DNA of 17,059 nucleotides, taken from Lachnospiraceae bacterium. GTDB lineage: Bacteria; Bacillota_A; Clostridia; Lachnospirales; Lachnospiraceae. The number at the start of each line of letters is the position of its first letter. Position 1 is the stretch's first letter. The notes under the pieces were generated by a model. It had not been told where the DNA came from. It did not search any database and was given only the letters and a program-made list of their open reading frames with translations. Below, piece after piece: positions 7,793 to 14,573 of this stretch. The position numbers and the translations under genes are program-made. The stretch lies in assembly GCA_017430765.1 (NCBI GenBank), contig JAFRMI010000041.1:1-17059 (forward strand). The letters run 5' to 3'.

Positions 7793-7956
7793 TACCTGCC
7801 AGACTTCTGGGGACAAAAAGCGGTACGGGTGCGAAGATCGAGATCCTGCTCCTTAAAAGACTGTCCGAAAATGAGTGGGAGACGCTGGTAAAGCCGGGCA
7901 AAAAGTGCAGGCCGGGGACAGTTGTACATTTCGGTGATGCCATGCTGATCGAATGA
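7760..7956 (+). pseudogene. queA: Internal-deletion fragment of a second queA
   Basis: Read in the frame ending at TGA 7954-7956, this stretch encodes [19 protein letters not shown] and on to [15 protein letters not shown], matching queA residues 54-111. It then jumps straight to the QueA C-terminus (FGDAMLIE, as in FGDAMVIE of the full gene). The joint falls at the shared FG codons, exactly where the tandem repeat of the intact gene begins. By eye about 23 of 176 bases differ from the intact queA, but only 5 of 58 amino acids, so the source copy was under protein-level selection before it broke. It lacks queA's N-terminus, its own start and most of the catalytic region, so it cannot be a working enzyme. 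Confidence 0.9.
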
Positions 7957-8026
7957 TCAGAAGTGCACATTTTGGTGCGGATCAATTAAAAGACAGTTTA
8001 TAAAATGAAAAAAAATGATATTCTTA

Positions 8027-8072
8027 TATAGTAAATAGCTGTTTTAAAACAGAATTATCTGTTAATACAGGA
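8027..8072 (+). promoter_or_regulatory. Possible -10 box and paired CTGT...ACAG operator-like palindromes
   Basis: The AT-rich gap 7957-8081 has no gene. TATAGT at 8027-8032 could serve as a -10 box, although I see no good -35. Just downstream lie a perfect 14-bp palindrome CTGTTTTAAAACAG (8039-8052) and a second related one CTGTTAATACAG (8059-8070), with centres about 19 bp apart (two helix turns). This spacing suits a dimeric repressor bound on one face of the DNA. The binding site AGGA at 8069-8072 belongs to the next gene and touches the second box. Confidence 0.4.
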
Positions 8073-8081
8073 AAAAGAATT

Positions 8082-10805
8082 ATGAGCAAAGACAAATCAC
8101 TTCGGAGGAACCTGTCTTTTCCCGGTGCATGGGCGTTCGCGATCGGTACGAGCGTCGGCTGGGGCTCTCTGGTTGTAACGAGCAGCACATATCTCGCTCA
8201 GGCGGGACCGATCGGTTCTGTACTGGGTCTTATTGTCGGTGCTGCGGTTATGCTCCTCATATGCTTTAACTACGCTTATATGATGAAGAATTATCCTGAA
8301 GCGGGGGGCGCGTATGCCTATGCGCGGGAGGTATTCGGATATGACCAGGGATTCCTTGTCTCATGGTTCGTACTGATGACATATTTTGCGATGCTGTGGG
8401 CGAACGCGACCTCTCTGCCCCTTTTCGGAAGAATCTTTCTGGGAGACCTGTTCAGCGTCGGCAAGATGTACAGCCTGTTCGGTTATGATGTCTATCTCGG
8501 GGAGGCGATGCTGTCCATGGCAGCTATCGTTTTAATCGGTCTGCTCTGTACACGAAGCAAAAAATGGACCAATATCGCAATGCTCGTTATGGCACTCCTG
8601 TTCTCGGCAGGAATTGTCATCGCCTTTGCCGCGTCACTGTTCGGCGGAGGAGCGGCTCATATGAGCCCCGCTTTTCTGCCGGACCGGAATGCCTTGTCTC
8701 AGATCGTGAAGATTTCGGTTATCTCTCCCTGGGCCTTTATCGGATTTGAGAGTATTTCTAATCAGACGGAAGAATTTGATTTCAGCCATGAAAAGATCCA
8801 CCGGCTCCTTGTGATAGCTGTCGCGTCGACGACGCTTCTCTATATATTTATTACGCTGCTTTCTGTATCGGCTTATCCCCCCCAGTTCAGCAGCTGGCTG
8901 GATTATATTGCCAATCTTGATTCTTTGAGCGGGATAGAAGCCCTGCCCGCGTTCTACGGTGCCAACCATTATCTCGGCCAATTCGGCGTGCTTCTTCTGA
9001 TGTTTTCCCTTCTCGCTCTGGTGATCACTTCTCTTATTGGAAATATGACCGCTCTTAGCAGAATTCTCTTTGCTATGGCCAGGGATTCGATTCTCCCGGA
9101 ACGCTTCGCCGCACTCAACCGGCAGGGAATTCCTTCGGGCTCGGTCTTCCTTGTGGCAGCGGTGTCCTGCATTGTTCCCTTTATCGGGCGCACTGCGATC
9201 GGCTGGATCGTCGATGTCACGACGATTGGAGCGGTCCTCATCTACGGCTTTGTGTCTGCCTCCACAATGGTCATGGCCAAGAAGATGGAGGATCGGACCG
9301 AGATATGGAGCGGCCGCGCCGGCTGCCTTATCATGGTCCTTCTGGGGGCCTGCTTTCTGTTTCCCAATTTTATCTCAAAAGGTTCTCTCGCGACGGAGAC
9401 ATACTTCCTCTTTATCGTGTGGAGCGTATTGGGCTTCCTGTTCTTCCGCTCGATCCTGCACCGGGACAAGAAAAAGCGGTTCGGCGGTTCTGTCAGTGTG
9501 TGGATCGCCTTCCTTGGGCTTGTTCTTGTGATCTCGCTGATCTGGATGCGGCAGAGTATGCTGACGAGTTACAGCGATACAATTGAGGAAGTCGTGTACC
9601 ATTATGAGGAGGCCATGGAGGATGACAGGGAAGCTGATGCCTCATACATCATCGAAAAGATGGGGGATCTGGAAGACGCCAATACGCGGACCATGGTCAT
9701 GGCTGTCGGCATGTTCGGATTTGCTCTGATCATTATGCTCACGAATCACACATATCTCAATAAGCGGACCAGAGAAACCGAGATGATCGCCAGCCGGGAT
9801 TCCATGACGGGTGTGATGAATAAGCTGGCTTATTCGATGCGCGAGAAAGATCTGGACACATTGATCAATGAGGGGGAGGCCGGGGCATTTTCCATCGTCG
9901 TCTGCGACGTAAACGGTCTTAAGAAGATCAATGATACACTCGGACATAAAGCGGGCGATGAATATATCCGCAAGGCATGTACAATGATCTGCGATATATT
10001 CCAGCATTCTCCGGTCTTCCGCGTCGGCGGCGATGAGTTCGTCGCCATCCTTAAGGACAGGGATTATGCCGTCCGGAAAGAGCTGATGAGTACTTTGCAG
10101 GATCGCTCGATCGACCACATCGGCACCAATGAGGCCGTTGTATCCGGCGGTATCTCAGACTTTGATCCGGAGAAGGACCACAGTGTCCACGAAGTCTTCC
10201 AGCGCGCGGATGAGAATATGTACGCGACGAAGAAATATCTGAAGAGTCTGGGTGCGGTCACAAGGGACGACGAATCGGACGCCGCAGAGGACAAGAATGG
10301 GACGCAGTCTGTTTCGGGACAAATGCCGGTGCTTTCGCTGGATGAGCAGATCATCAGTATACGCAGAAAAGTCCTGATTGTTGAGGATGAGATCGTCAAT
10401 CAGCAGCTGCTTGGATCCGTTCTGGAGAACGATTATGAAATCCTTTATGCCGCTGACGGCGGTGAGGCTCTGGAAGCTATCCGGGAACACAAGGATGAAC
10501 TCGCTTTGGTGCTCCTCGACCTGATGATGCCGCAGATGAACGGAAGAGAATTGCTGAAAGTGCTGAATGCAGACGGGACGCTCCGCTCGATCCCGGTCGT
10601 TGTTCTCACGGCGGACCAGGAGGCGGAGCTGGAGTGCCTGAATCTCGGCGCGGTTGATTTTATCCCCAAACCATATCCGATCTGGGAGATCGTCAAGGCG
10701 CGTGTGGACAGGGTGATCGAGCTCTCCGAGAACAGGGGCATCATCCGGTCTACGGAGAGGGACGGTCTGACAGGACTTTTCAATATAGACTATTTCTACC
10801 GGTAG
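8082..10805 (+). CDS. Amino-acid permease fused to GGDEF diguanylate cyclase and receiver domains (5' part of an amber-split gene)
   Basis: A 907-residue membrane signalling protein. Residues 1 to about 450 are an APC-superfamily permease with about 12 helices; GTSVGWGS in helix 1 and YPEAGGAYAYAREVFG are family marks. Helices near 470-488 and 535-555 flank an outside loop of about 45 residues. A GGDEF domain follows (DSMTG at 573, motif GGDEF at 649-653). The inhibitory RxxD site is absent (FQHS there), so product inhibition is unlikely. A receiver domain spans about 762-880, with acidic VEDE at 767-770, phosphoacceptor Asp813, Thr843 and Lys863 all present. At 890 a second GGDEF begins (RDGLTGLFNIDYFYR) and is cut by TAG 10803-10805. 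The next gene continues it in the same frame. AGGA lies nine bases before the ATG. Likely role: making c-di-GMP in response to an amino acid or its transport; this is inference. Confidence 0.9.
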   Translation: MSKDKSLRRNLSFPGAWAFAIGTSVGWGSLVVTSSTYLAQAGPIGSVLGLIVGAAVMLLICFNYAYMMKNYPEAGGAYAYAREVFGYDQGFLVSWFVLMTYFAMLWANATSLPLFGRIFLGDLFSVGKMYSLFGYDVYLGEAMLSMAAIVLIGLLCTRSKKWTNIAMLVMALLFSAGIVIAFAASLFGGGAAHMSPAFLPDRNALSQIVKISVISPWAFIGFESISNQTEEFDFSHEKIHRLLVIAVASTTLLYIFITLLSVSAYPPQFSSWLDYIANLDSLSGIEALPAFYGANHYLGQFGVLLLMFSLLALVITSLIGNMTALSRILFAMARDSILPERFAALNRQGIPSGSVFLVAAVSCIVPFIGRTAIGWIVDVTTIGAVLIYGFVSASTMVMAKKMEDRTEIWSGRAGCLIMVLLGACFLFPNFISKGSLATETYFLFIVWSVLGFLFFRSILHRDKKKRFGGSVSVWIAFLGLVLVISLIWMRQSMLTSYSDTIEEVVYHYEEAMEDDREADASYIIEKMGDLEDANTRTMVMAVGMFGFALIIMLTNHTYLNKRTRETEMIASRDSMTGVMNKLAYSMREKDLDTLINEGEAGAFSIVVCDVNGLKKINDTLGHKAGDEYIRKACTMICDIFQHSPVFRVGGDEFVAILKDRDYAVRKELMSTLQDRSIDHIGTNEAVVSGGISDFDPEKDHSVHEVFQRADENMYATKKYLKSLGAVTRDDESDAAEDKNGTQSVSGQMPVLSLDEQIISIRRKVLIVEDEIVNQQLLGSVLENDYEILYAADGGEALEAIREHKDELALVLLDLMMPQMNGRELLKVLNADGTLRSIPVVVLTADQEAELECLNLGAVDFIPKPYPIWEIVKARVDRVIELSENRGIIRSTERDGLTGLFNIDYFYR

Positions 10806-10814
10806 GTCCACATG
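10803..10814 (+). other. In-frame amber codon and restart ATG inside a GGDEF domain
   Basis: TAG at 10803-10805 is followed by GTC CAC and ATG (10812), all in the same frame as the genes on both sides. Domain content runs on without a gap: FYR, stop, VHMFDQHYYDMPMDALMLDVNHF is the expected first strand and helix of a GGDEF domain, where an aromatic such as Tyr (TAC/TAT) would fit the stop position. AGG at 10804-10806 is five bases from the ATG and could allow reinitiation. This may be a recent nonsense change, a sequencing error or a tolerated split. Confidence 0.85.
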
Positions 10815-12431
10815 TTTGACCAGCACTATTATGATATGCCTATGGATGCACTGATGCTGGATGTCAATCATTTTCATATGATCAATGAGCGGTACGGCAA
10901 AAGTTACGGTGACACCATACTGCGCCGCATCGGTGAGAGAGTGCGGAAGATTTCCCGGGAGATCGGCGGTATAGGATGCCATAAAGCTGCGGACACTTTC
11001 CTTATCTACTGCCCGCATAAAGAGGACTACACGGAGCTTCTTGAGAAGGCATCCGCGGGTCTGGCCGGCGACAGCGGAAGTGCGACCCGTGTGCGCCTGC
11101 GCCTCGGTGTGTACCCGGAGGTGGATAAGAAGATCGATATCGAACGGCGATTCGACCGGGCAAAGATCGCTTCCGATTCCGTTCGCGGCGGATTCGCAGG
11201 GACGATCGGAGTCTATGATGTCGAGATGGGGAATCAGGCACTCCTGAAAGAAAAGATGCTCGAAGAATTCCACTCATCAATTAAGGACAAACGGTTTAAG
11301 GTATATTTTCAGCCCAAATTTGACATCCGGCACGATTCGCCGATTCTTTCAAGCGCTGAGGCGCTCGTCCGCTGGGATCACCCTGAGCTTGGCATGATCT
11401 CGCCCGGCGTATTTATCCCGCTGTTTGAGGACAACGGCCTTATCTTTGAACTGGATATGTTCGTATGGAACGAGGCGGCGTCCAAAGTGCGGGAATGGAA
11501 GGACCGGATCGGCTTTGCGGTGCCGGTATCCGTCAATGTCTCCAGAGTGGATATGCTGAATCCGAATCTGAAGAATATATTCCAGGAGATTCTTGACCGG
11601 TATTCACTTACAACGGATGATATGATTCTGGAACTCACTGAGTCCGCATATACAGGCGATTCGGAGCAGGTGATCTCTACTGCGCGTGAACTGCGCGGTA
11701 TGGGCATGGGCTTTAGGATCGAGATGGATGATTTCGGCACCGGATATTCCTCGCTTGGCATGCTGATGAATCTGCCGATCGATGCCCTGAAGCTTGATAT
11801 GACCTTCGTCCGGTCCGCATTCGGGGAGACGAAGGATGTTCGGATGATCGAATTGATCATTGATATAGCGGATTACCTTCATGTGCCGGTGGTCGCGGAA
11901 GGTGTCGAGACGGAGGAGCAATATCTGGTACTGAAAGCCATGGGATGTGATCTTGTCCAGGGCTATTATTTCTCGAAGCCTGTGCCGGTAGAGGAATTTG
12001 AGGACTTCCTCATAAAGAGAAAGTCTCAGAGCGCGGAAATGATCCCGGCCATCAGAAAGACGTATATGAGTTTGTCAAAGGCGCTTACAAGTGATTTCGA
12101 GAGCATCTTTTTTGTGGATGTCCTCACGGACTATTATCTCGAATTCTTTGCGGGGCCTGACGGGGAACTGCAGATACGCCCGGGCGGGCAGGACTTCTTC
12201 GGGGACGTCGAGGAGAAGCTGCTTTGCGGCATTGAAGAGACGGATCTGTCCGTCGTAAGGGGTGCGCTTCAAAAGGAAAATGTTGTCAAATGGATCGGCA
12301 GGGAAGCTTCAGAAATCCTTTCCTTCAAAAAATGTGAGAACGGGGTAGAAACCGTGTACAGCCTGCAGACCATCCGGACCAGAAACAATGATGATCATCA
12401 CATTGTGATCGGCGTACGGAGAGAAGAATAA
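10812..12431 (+). CDS. Degenerate GGDEF - EAL c-di-GMP phosphodiesterase (3' part of the amber-split gene)
   Basis: A 539-residue protein, or the second half of the permease-linked protein. Residues 1 to about 140 are a GGDEF domain lacking its first segment; the signature reads AADTF (59-63) in place of GGDEF, so it is not a cyclase and may bind GTP as a regulator. The EAL domain covers about 145-403 with its catalytic set present: Glu183 in AEALVRW, Asn in SVNVSR, Glu in LELTES, Asp306-Asp307 in DDFGTGYSS, Lys327, Glu363 and Glu366 in AEGVETEEQ, and Gln383 in VQGYYFSKP. It should hydrolyse c-di-GMP to pGpG. Residues 420-539 look PAS-like (FESIFFVDVLTDYYLEFF, ending DDHHIVIGVRR). Alone it has no membrane segment, so if made separately it is cytosolic. 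A terminator follows directly. Confidence 0.92.
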   Translation: MFDQHYYDMPMDALMLDVNHFHMINERYGKSYGDTILRRIGERVRKISREIGGIGCHKAADTFLIYCPHKEDYTELLEKASAGLAGDSGSATRVRLRLGVYPEVDKKIDIERRFDRAKIASDSVRGGFAGTIGVYDVEMGNQALLKEKMLEEFHSSIKDKRFKVYFQPKFDIRHDSPILSSAEALVRWDHPELGMISPGVFIPLFEDNGLIFELDMFVWNEAASKVREWKDRIGFAVPVSVNVSRVDMLNPNLKNIFQEILDRYSLTTDDMILELTESAYTGDSEQVISTARELRGMGMGFRIEMDDFGTGYSSLGMLMNLPIDALKLDMTFVRSAFGETKDVRMIELIIDIADYLHVPVVAEGVETEEQYLVLKAMGCDLVQGYYFSKPVPVEEFEDFLIKRKSQSAEMIPAIRKTYMSLSKALTSDFESIFFVDVLTDYYLEFFAGPDGELQIRPGGQDFFGDVEEKLLCGIEETDLSVVRGALQKENVVKWIGREASEILSFKKCENGVETVYSLQTIRTRNNDDHHIVIGVRREE

Positions 12432-12446
12432 GGCCGGAATCAGAAT

Positions 12447-12488
12447 AACGGATCGCGGAATGGCATTTCTTCGGTCCGTTTTTATTTA
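12447..12488 (+). terminator. Intrinsic terminator after the EAL gene
   Basis: AACGGATCG (12447-12455) pairs with CGGTCCGTT (12472-12480) through nine pairs including one G-U. GGAA and TTCT can add inner pairs. The hairpin is followed by TTTTTATTTATT. It lies 15 bases after the stop at 12431 and separates the c-di-GMP gene from the pilus operon. Confidence 0.85.
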
Positions 12489-12542
12489 TTCTGACTACTA
12501 TGAAAACAAACAGCTTACTTACGCTCAATAGCGGCCATTTCA

Positions 12543-12571
12543 TTGACGATTCGCACCGTACATAGTAAAAT
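12543..12571 (+). promoter_or_regulatory. Sigma-A-type promoter of the pilus operon
   Basis: TTGACG (12543-12548) and TAAAAT (12566-12571) each match the -35 and -10 consensus at five of six bases with the ideal 17-base spacer. The predicted start of transcription is near 12578, inside the 10-bp palindrome TTGTATACAA (12574-12583), which could be an operator. This would give a leader of about 105 bases before pilB. Confidence 0.7.
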
Positions 12572-12605
12572 CATTGTATACAACATATTTAAAATAGGGC
12601 TTAAT

Positions 12606-12641
12606 ATGGCCATGAATGAGTATCTGATTCCGGAGCACTGA
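12606..12641 (+). CDS. Possible 11-codon leader peptide upstream of pilB
   Basis: A tiny frame encoding MAMNEYLIPEH followed by TGA. It has its own binding site, AGGG at 12596-12599, six bases before the ATG. Its last codons cover the 5' arm (12628-12635) of the leader hairpins described next, so a ribosome on it could change which hairpin forms. Short frames with a chance binding site do occur, so this is only a candidate. Confidence 0.35.
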   Translation: MAMNEYLIPEH

Positions 12642-12666
12642 TTACCGGAAGAGGGCCGCTCTCCGG
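12628..12666 (+). promoter_or_regulatory. Mutually exclusive hairpins in the pilB leader
   Basis: Three elements can pair in alternative ways: TTCCGGAG (12628-12635), CCGGAAGAG (12645-12653) and CTCTCCGG (12659-12666). The first pairs with the second through TTCCGG/CCGGAA, the second with the third through CCGG-AGAG/CTCTCCGG with one bulged A, and the first with the third through CCGGAG/CTCCGG. The third arm ends five bases before the pilB binding site AAGGA (12671-12675). The design resembles an attenuator or riboswitch-like switch. It does not match the c-di-GMP riboswitch consensus elements I know, and no clear sequestering of the binding site is seen. Confidence 0.45.
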
Positions 12667-12685
12667 CGGGAAGGATCTGCACTGC

Positions 12686-14431
12686 ATGGGTATATTCGAT
12701 AACAAAGAAAAGAAGACTGGCGGTAAGAAACTACGGCGGCTTGGCGAACTGCTGATTGCGGCCGGACTGATCACGGATGAGGAGCTTCAAAGAGGCATAG
12801 AGCTTCAGAAAGGAAGCAATAAGCGCCTCGGGACGATCCTTCTCGAGAACGGAATCATCACGGAGAACGAACTGATCGAAGCGCTGCAGATGCAGCTTGG
12901 CATCGATTACGTCGATCTCACGAAGGTGACCATTCCGACGGAGCTGGCGCAGCAGGTGCCTAAGGCCATCGCGAGACAGTATCAGGTCGTCCCCGTGAAA
13001 GTCGTCAGGGATGAGCTCTATCTTGCAATGAGTGACCCTCTCAATTTCTTCGCGCTGGAAGAAGTGAAGAAAGTCGTTCACAGAAGGGTCGTCCCGATGG
13101 TGGCCACTTCTTCCGCAGTCGATCACGCGATCCAGATCCTCTACGGCAACGAAGGTGCTGCCCGCGCGATCGAGGATATGAAGAGGGAGACGCTCCCGTC
13201 GGATACGACGGCGGCTGTGGAGGCTGCATTTGCCGCCAATCAGATCGGGGAGGAAGGCGCCAACAGCGCACCGACCATCCGTCTTGTGAACTCCATCATC
13301 GAGAGGGCGGCGACAGAACGTGCCAGTGACATCCATATTGAACCGGGTGAATTCGAACTTCGGATCCGGATGAGGATCGACGGCGTGCTGCATGAGACCC
13401 TGACAGTGCCAAGGGAGCTGCAAGCAGCTGTGCTGGCCCGCCTTAAGATCATGAGCGGGATGGATATTGCGGAGCGCCGCGTTCCTCAGGACGGCCGTTT
13501 CAATGTCCGTGTACATGAGCGCGACATTGATCTCCGAGTGTCTACCCTGCCGACTGTATACGGTGAAAAAATCGTGATCCGTCTACTGGAGAAGACGAAT
13601 ACGATGAAGACGCCGGAGGCGATCGGCCTTACGGGCGGCGACCTCGAGAAATTCAATAATCTGACAAAGATCCGGAACGGCGTGCTTCTTATTGTCGGTC
13701 CGACCGGATCCGGTAAATCATCGACGATGTACGCGATGATCAACCGCATGAATACAAAAGAAGTAAACCTGGTCACGCTGGAGGACCCTGTCGAGTACAA
13801 CGTGGACGGTGTCAACCAGGTCCAGATCAATGAAAAGATCGATATGACCTTCGCGAGCGGCCTGCGCGCCATCCTCCGTCAGGATCCGGACATTATCGCC
13901 GTCGGCGAGATCCGTGACGGCGAGACTGCGGAGATCGCAATGCGGGCGGCAATCACAGGTCATATCGTTCTTTCGACGATCCACACCAATGACGCGGTCG
14001 GTACGATTGAGCGCCTGACGGATATCGGCGTGGAGCCCTATCTTATCTCAAGCGCTTTAAAGGGTGTTATATCCCAAAGACTCGTGCGGCGGATCTGTCC
14101 GTCCTGCCGGGAGGCCTATGAACCGACTGCGGAGGAGCTCGAGGATCTGGGAATCACACCGGAGCCTGGGATGAAGCTGTATCGGGGAGCCGGCTGTCCG
14201 GATTGCTACGGGACCGGATACCGCGGGAGGATCGCGGTCTTCGAGATCCTGTCCGTGAACCGGGAGCTCCGCCAGCTGATCTCGAAAGGTGCCGGCCGGG
14301 CGGAGCTGGAAGCGGTTTTAAATGAACAGAAGTCGGACTTCGTGTCACTCTACAGCAATGCGCTGCGACTGGTCACGGAAGGCATAACGACCGGGGAAGA
14401 GGTCATGCGGGTGATCAACGCCGATGACTGA
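12686..14431 (+). CDS. pilB: Type IV pilus assembly ATPase PilB with MshEN c-di-GMP-binding domain
   Basis: The 581-residue hexameric extension ATPase that powers pilus polymerisation at the inner face of the membrane. The N-terminus has two MshEN motifs of 24 residues separated by exactly five: the first at 18-41 (RLG at 18-20, Gly27, Leu34, Gln41), the spacer at 42-46, and the second at 47-70 (RLG at 47-49, Gly56, Leu63, Gln70). In MshE-type proteins this pair binds c-di-GMP. The core follows: ASDIHIEP, Walker A GPTGSGKS at 338-345, the Asp box TLEDPVEY, Walker B with IIAVGEIRD, and the His box LSTIHTNDA. The four zinc cysteines are at 471/474 and 504/507. GGGAAGGA lies ten bases before the ATG. 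It is the first gene of the pilus operon. GspE of type II secretion is the closest alternative, but pilT and the prepilin downstream favour pili. Confidence 0.95.
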   Translation: MGIFDNKEKKTGGKKLRRLGELLIAAGLITDEELQRGIELQKGSNKRLGTILLENGIITENELIEALQMQLGIDYVDLTKVTIPTELAQQVPKAIARQYQVVPVKVVRDELYLAMSDPLNFFALEEVKKVVHRRVVPMVATSSAVDHAIQILYGNEGAARAIEDMKRETLPSDTTAAVEAAFAANQIGEEGANSAPTIRLVNSIIERAATERASDIHIEPGEFELRIRMRIDGVLHETLTVPRELQAAVLARLKIMSGMDIAERRVPQDGRFNVRVHERDIDLRVSTLPTVYGEKIVIRLLEKTNTMKTPEAIGLTGGDLEKFNNLTKIRNGVLLIVGPTGSGKSSTMYAMINRMNTKEVNLVTLEDPVEYNVDGVNQVQINEKIDMTFASGLRAILRQDPDIIAVGEIRDGETAEIAMRAAITGHIVLSTIHTNDAVGTIERLTDIGVEPYLISSALKGVISQRLVRRICPSCREAYEPTAEELEDLGITPEPGMKLYRGAGCPDCYGTGYRGRIAVFEILSVNRELRQLISKGAGRAELEAVLNEQKSDFVSLYSNALRLVTEGITTGEEVMRVINADD

Positions 14432-14452
14432 TCGGGTTATCAATAGCGTCAT

Positions 14453-14526
14453 AAAAGATATGGCTGGATGATTATATCTTTTTGACTCTCGATAATAGAT
14501 CGGCCGGAAGTGAATTGGAACGAGAG
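14453..14526 (+). promoter_or_regulatory. Two hairpins in the pilB-pilT gap
   Basis: AAAAGATAT (14453-14461) pairs with ATATCTTTT (14474-14482), and the run continues as TTTTTG. This AT-rich stem is a weak terminator at most, and could lower pilT relative to pilB. Just after it, CTCTCG (14486-14491) can pair with CGAGAG (14521-14526). No convincing promoter for pilT is seen in the 142-base gap. Confidence 0.4.
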
Positions 14527-14573
14527 ATTCCGCACGAATGAATGTATACGCAGACATATAAGGAACCAAAAAG

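Noticed and set aside
7624..7956. A 110-codon frame that contains the queA-like segment
   Set aside because: Its first 45 codons are an out-of-frame reading of the precorrin-2 dehydrogenase, with no binding site evidence; only the queA-like part is meaningful, so it is listed as a pseudogene.
10803..10805. Pyrrolysine or other programmed recoding of the TAG
   Set aside because: No pyl genes or recoding structure is in view, and nonsense mutation, reinitiation or sequencing error are simpler; kept only as a check.
10155..11273. A 372-codon minus-strand frame spanning the amber codon
   Set aside because: Its product resembles no family, while the plus strand reads as receiver and GGDEF domains across the same bases.
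12578..12685. A c-di-GMP riboswitch in the pilB leader
   Set aside because: Attractive by context, but the conserved GEMM stem-loop sequences are not visible; only generic switchable hairpins are.
14482..14504. A promoter for pilT starting at TTGACT
   Set aside because: The -35-like box has no acceptable -10 at 16-18 bases, and it overlaps the hairpin after pilB.
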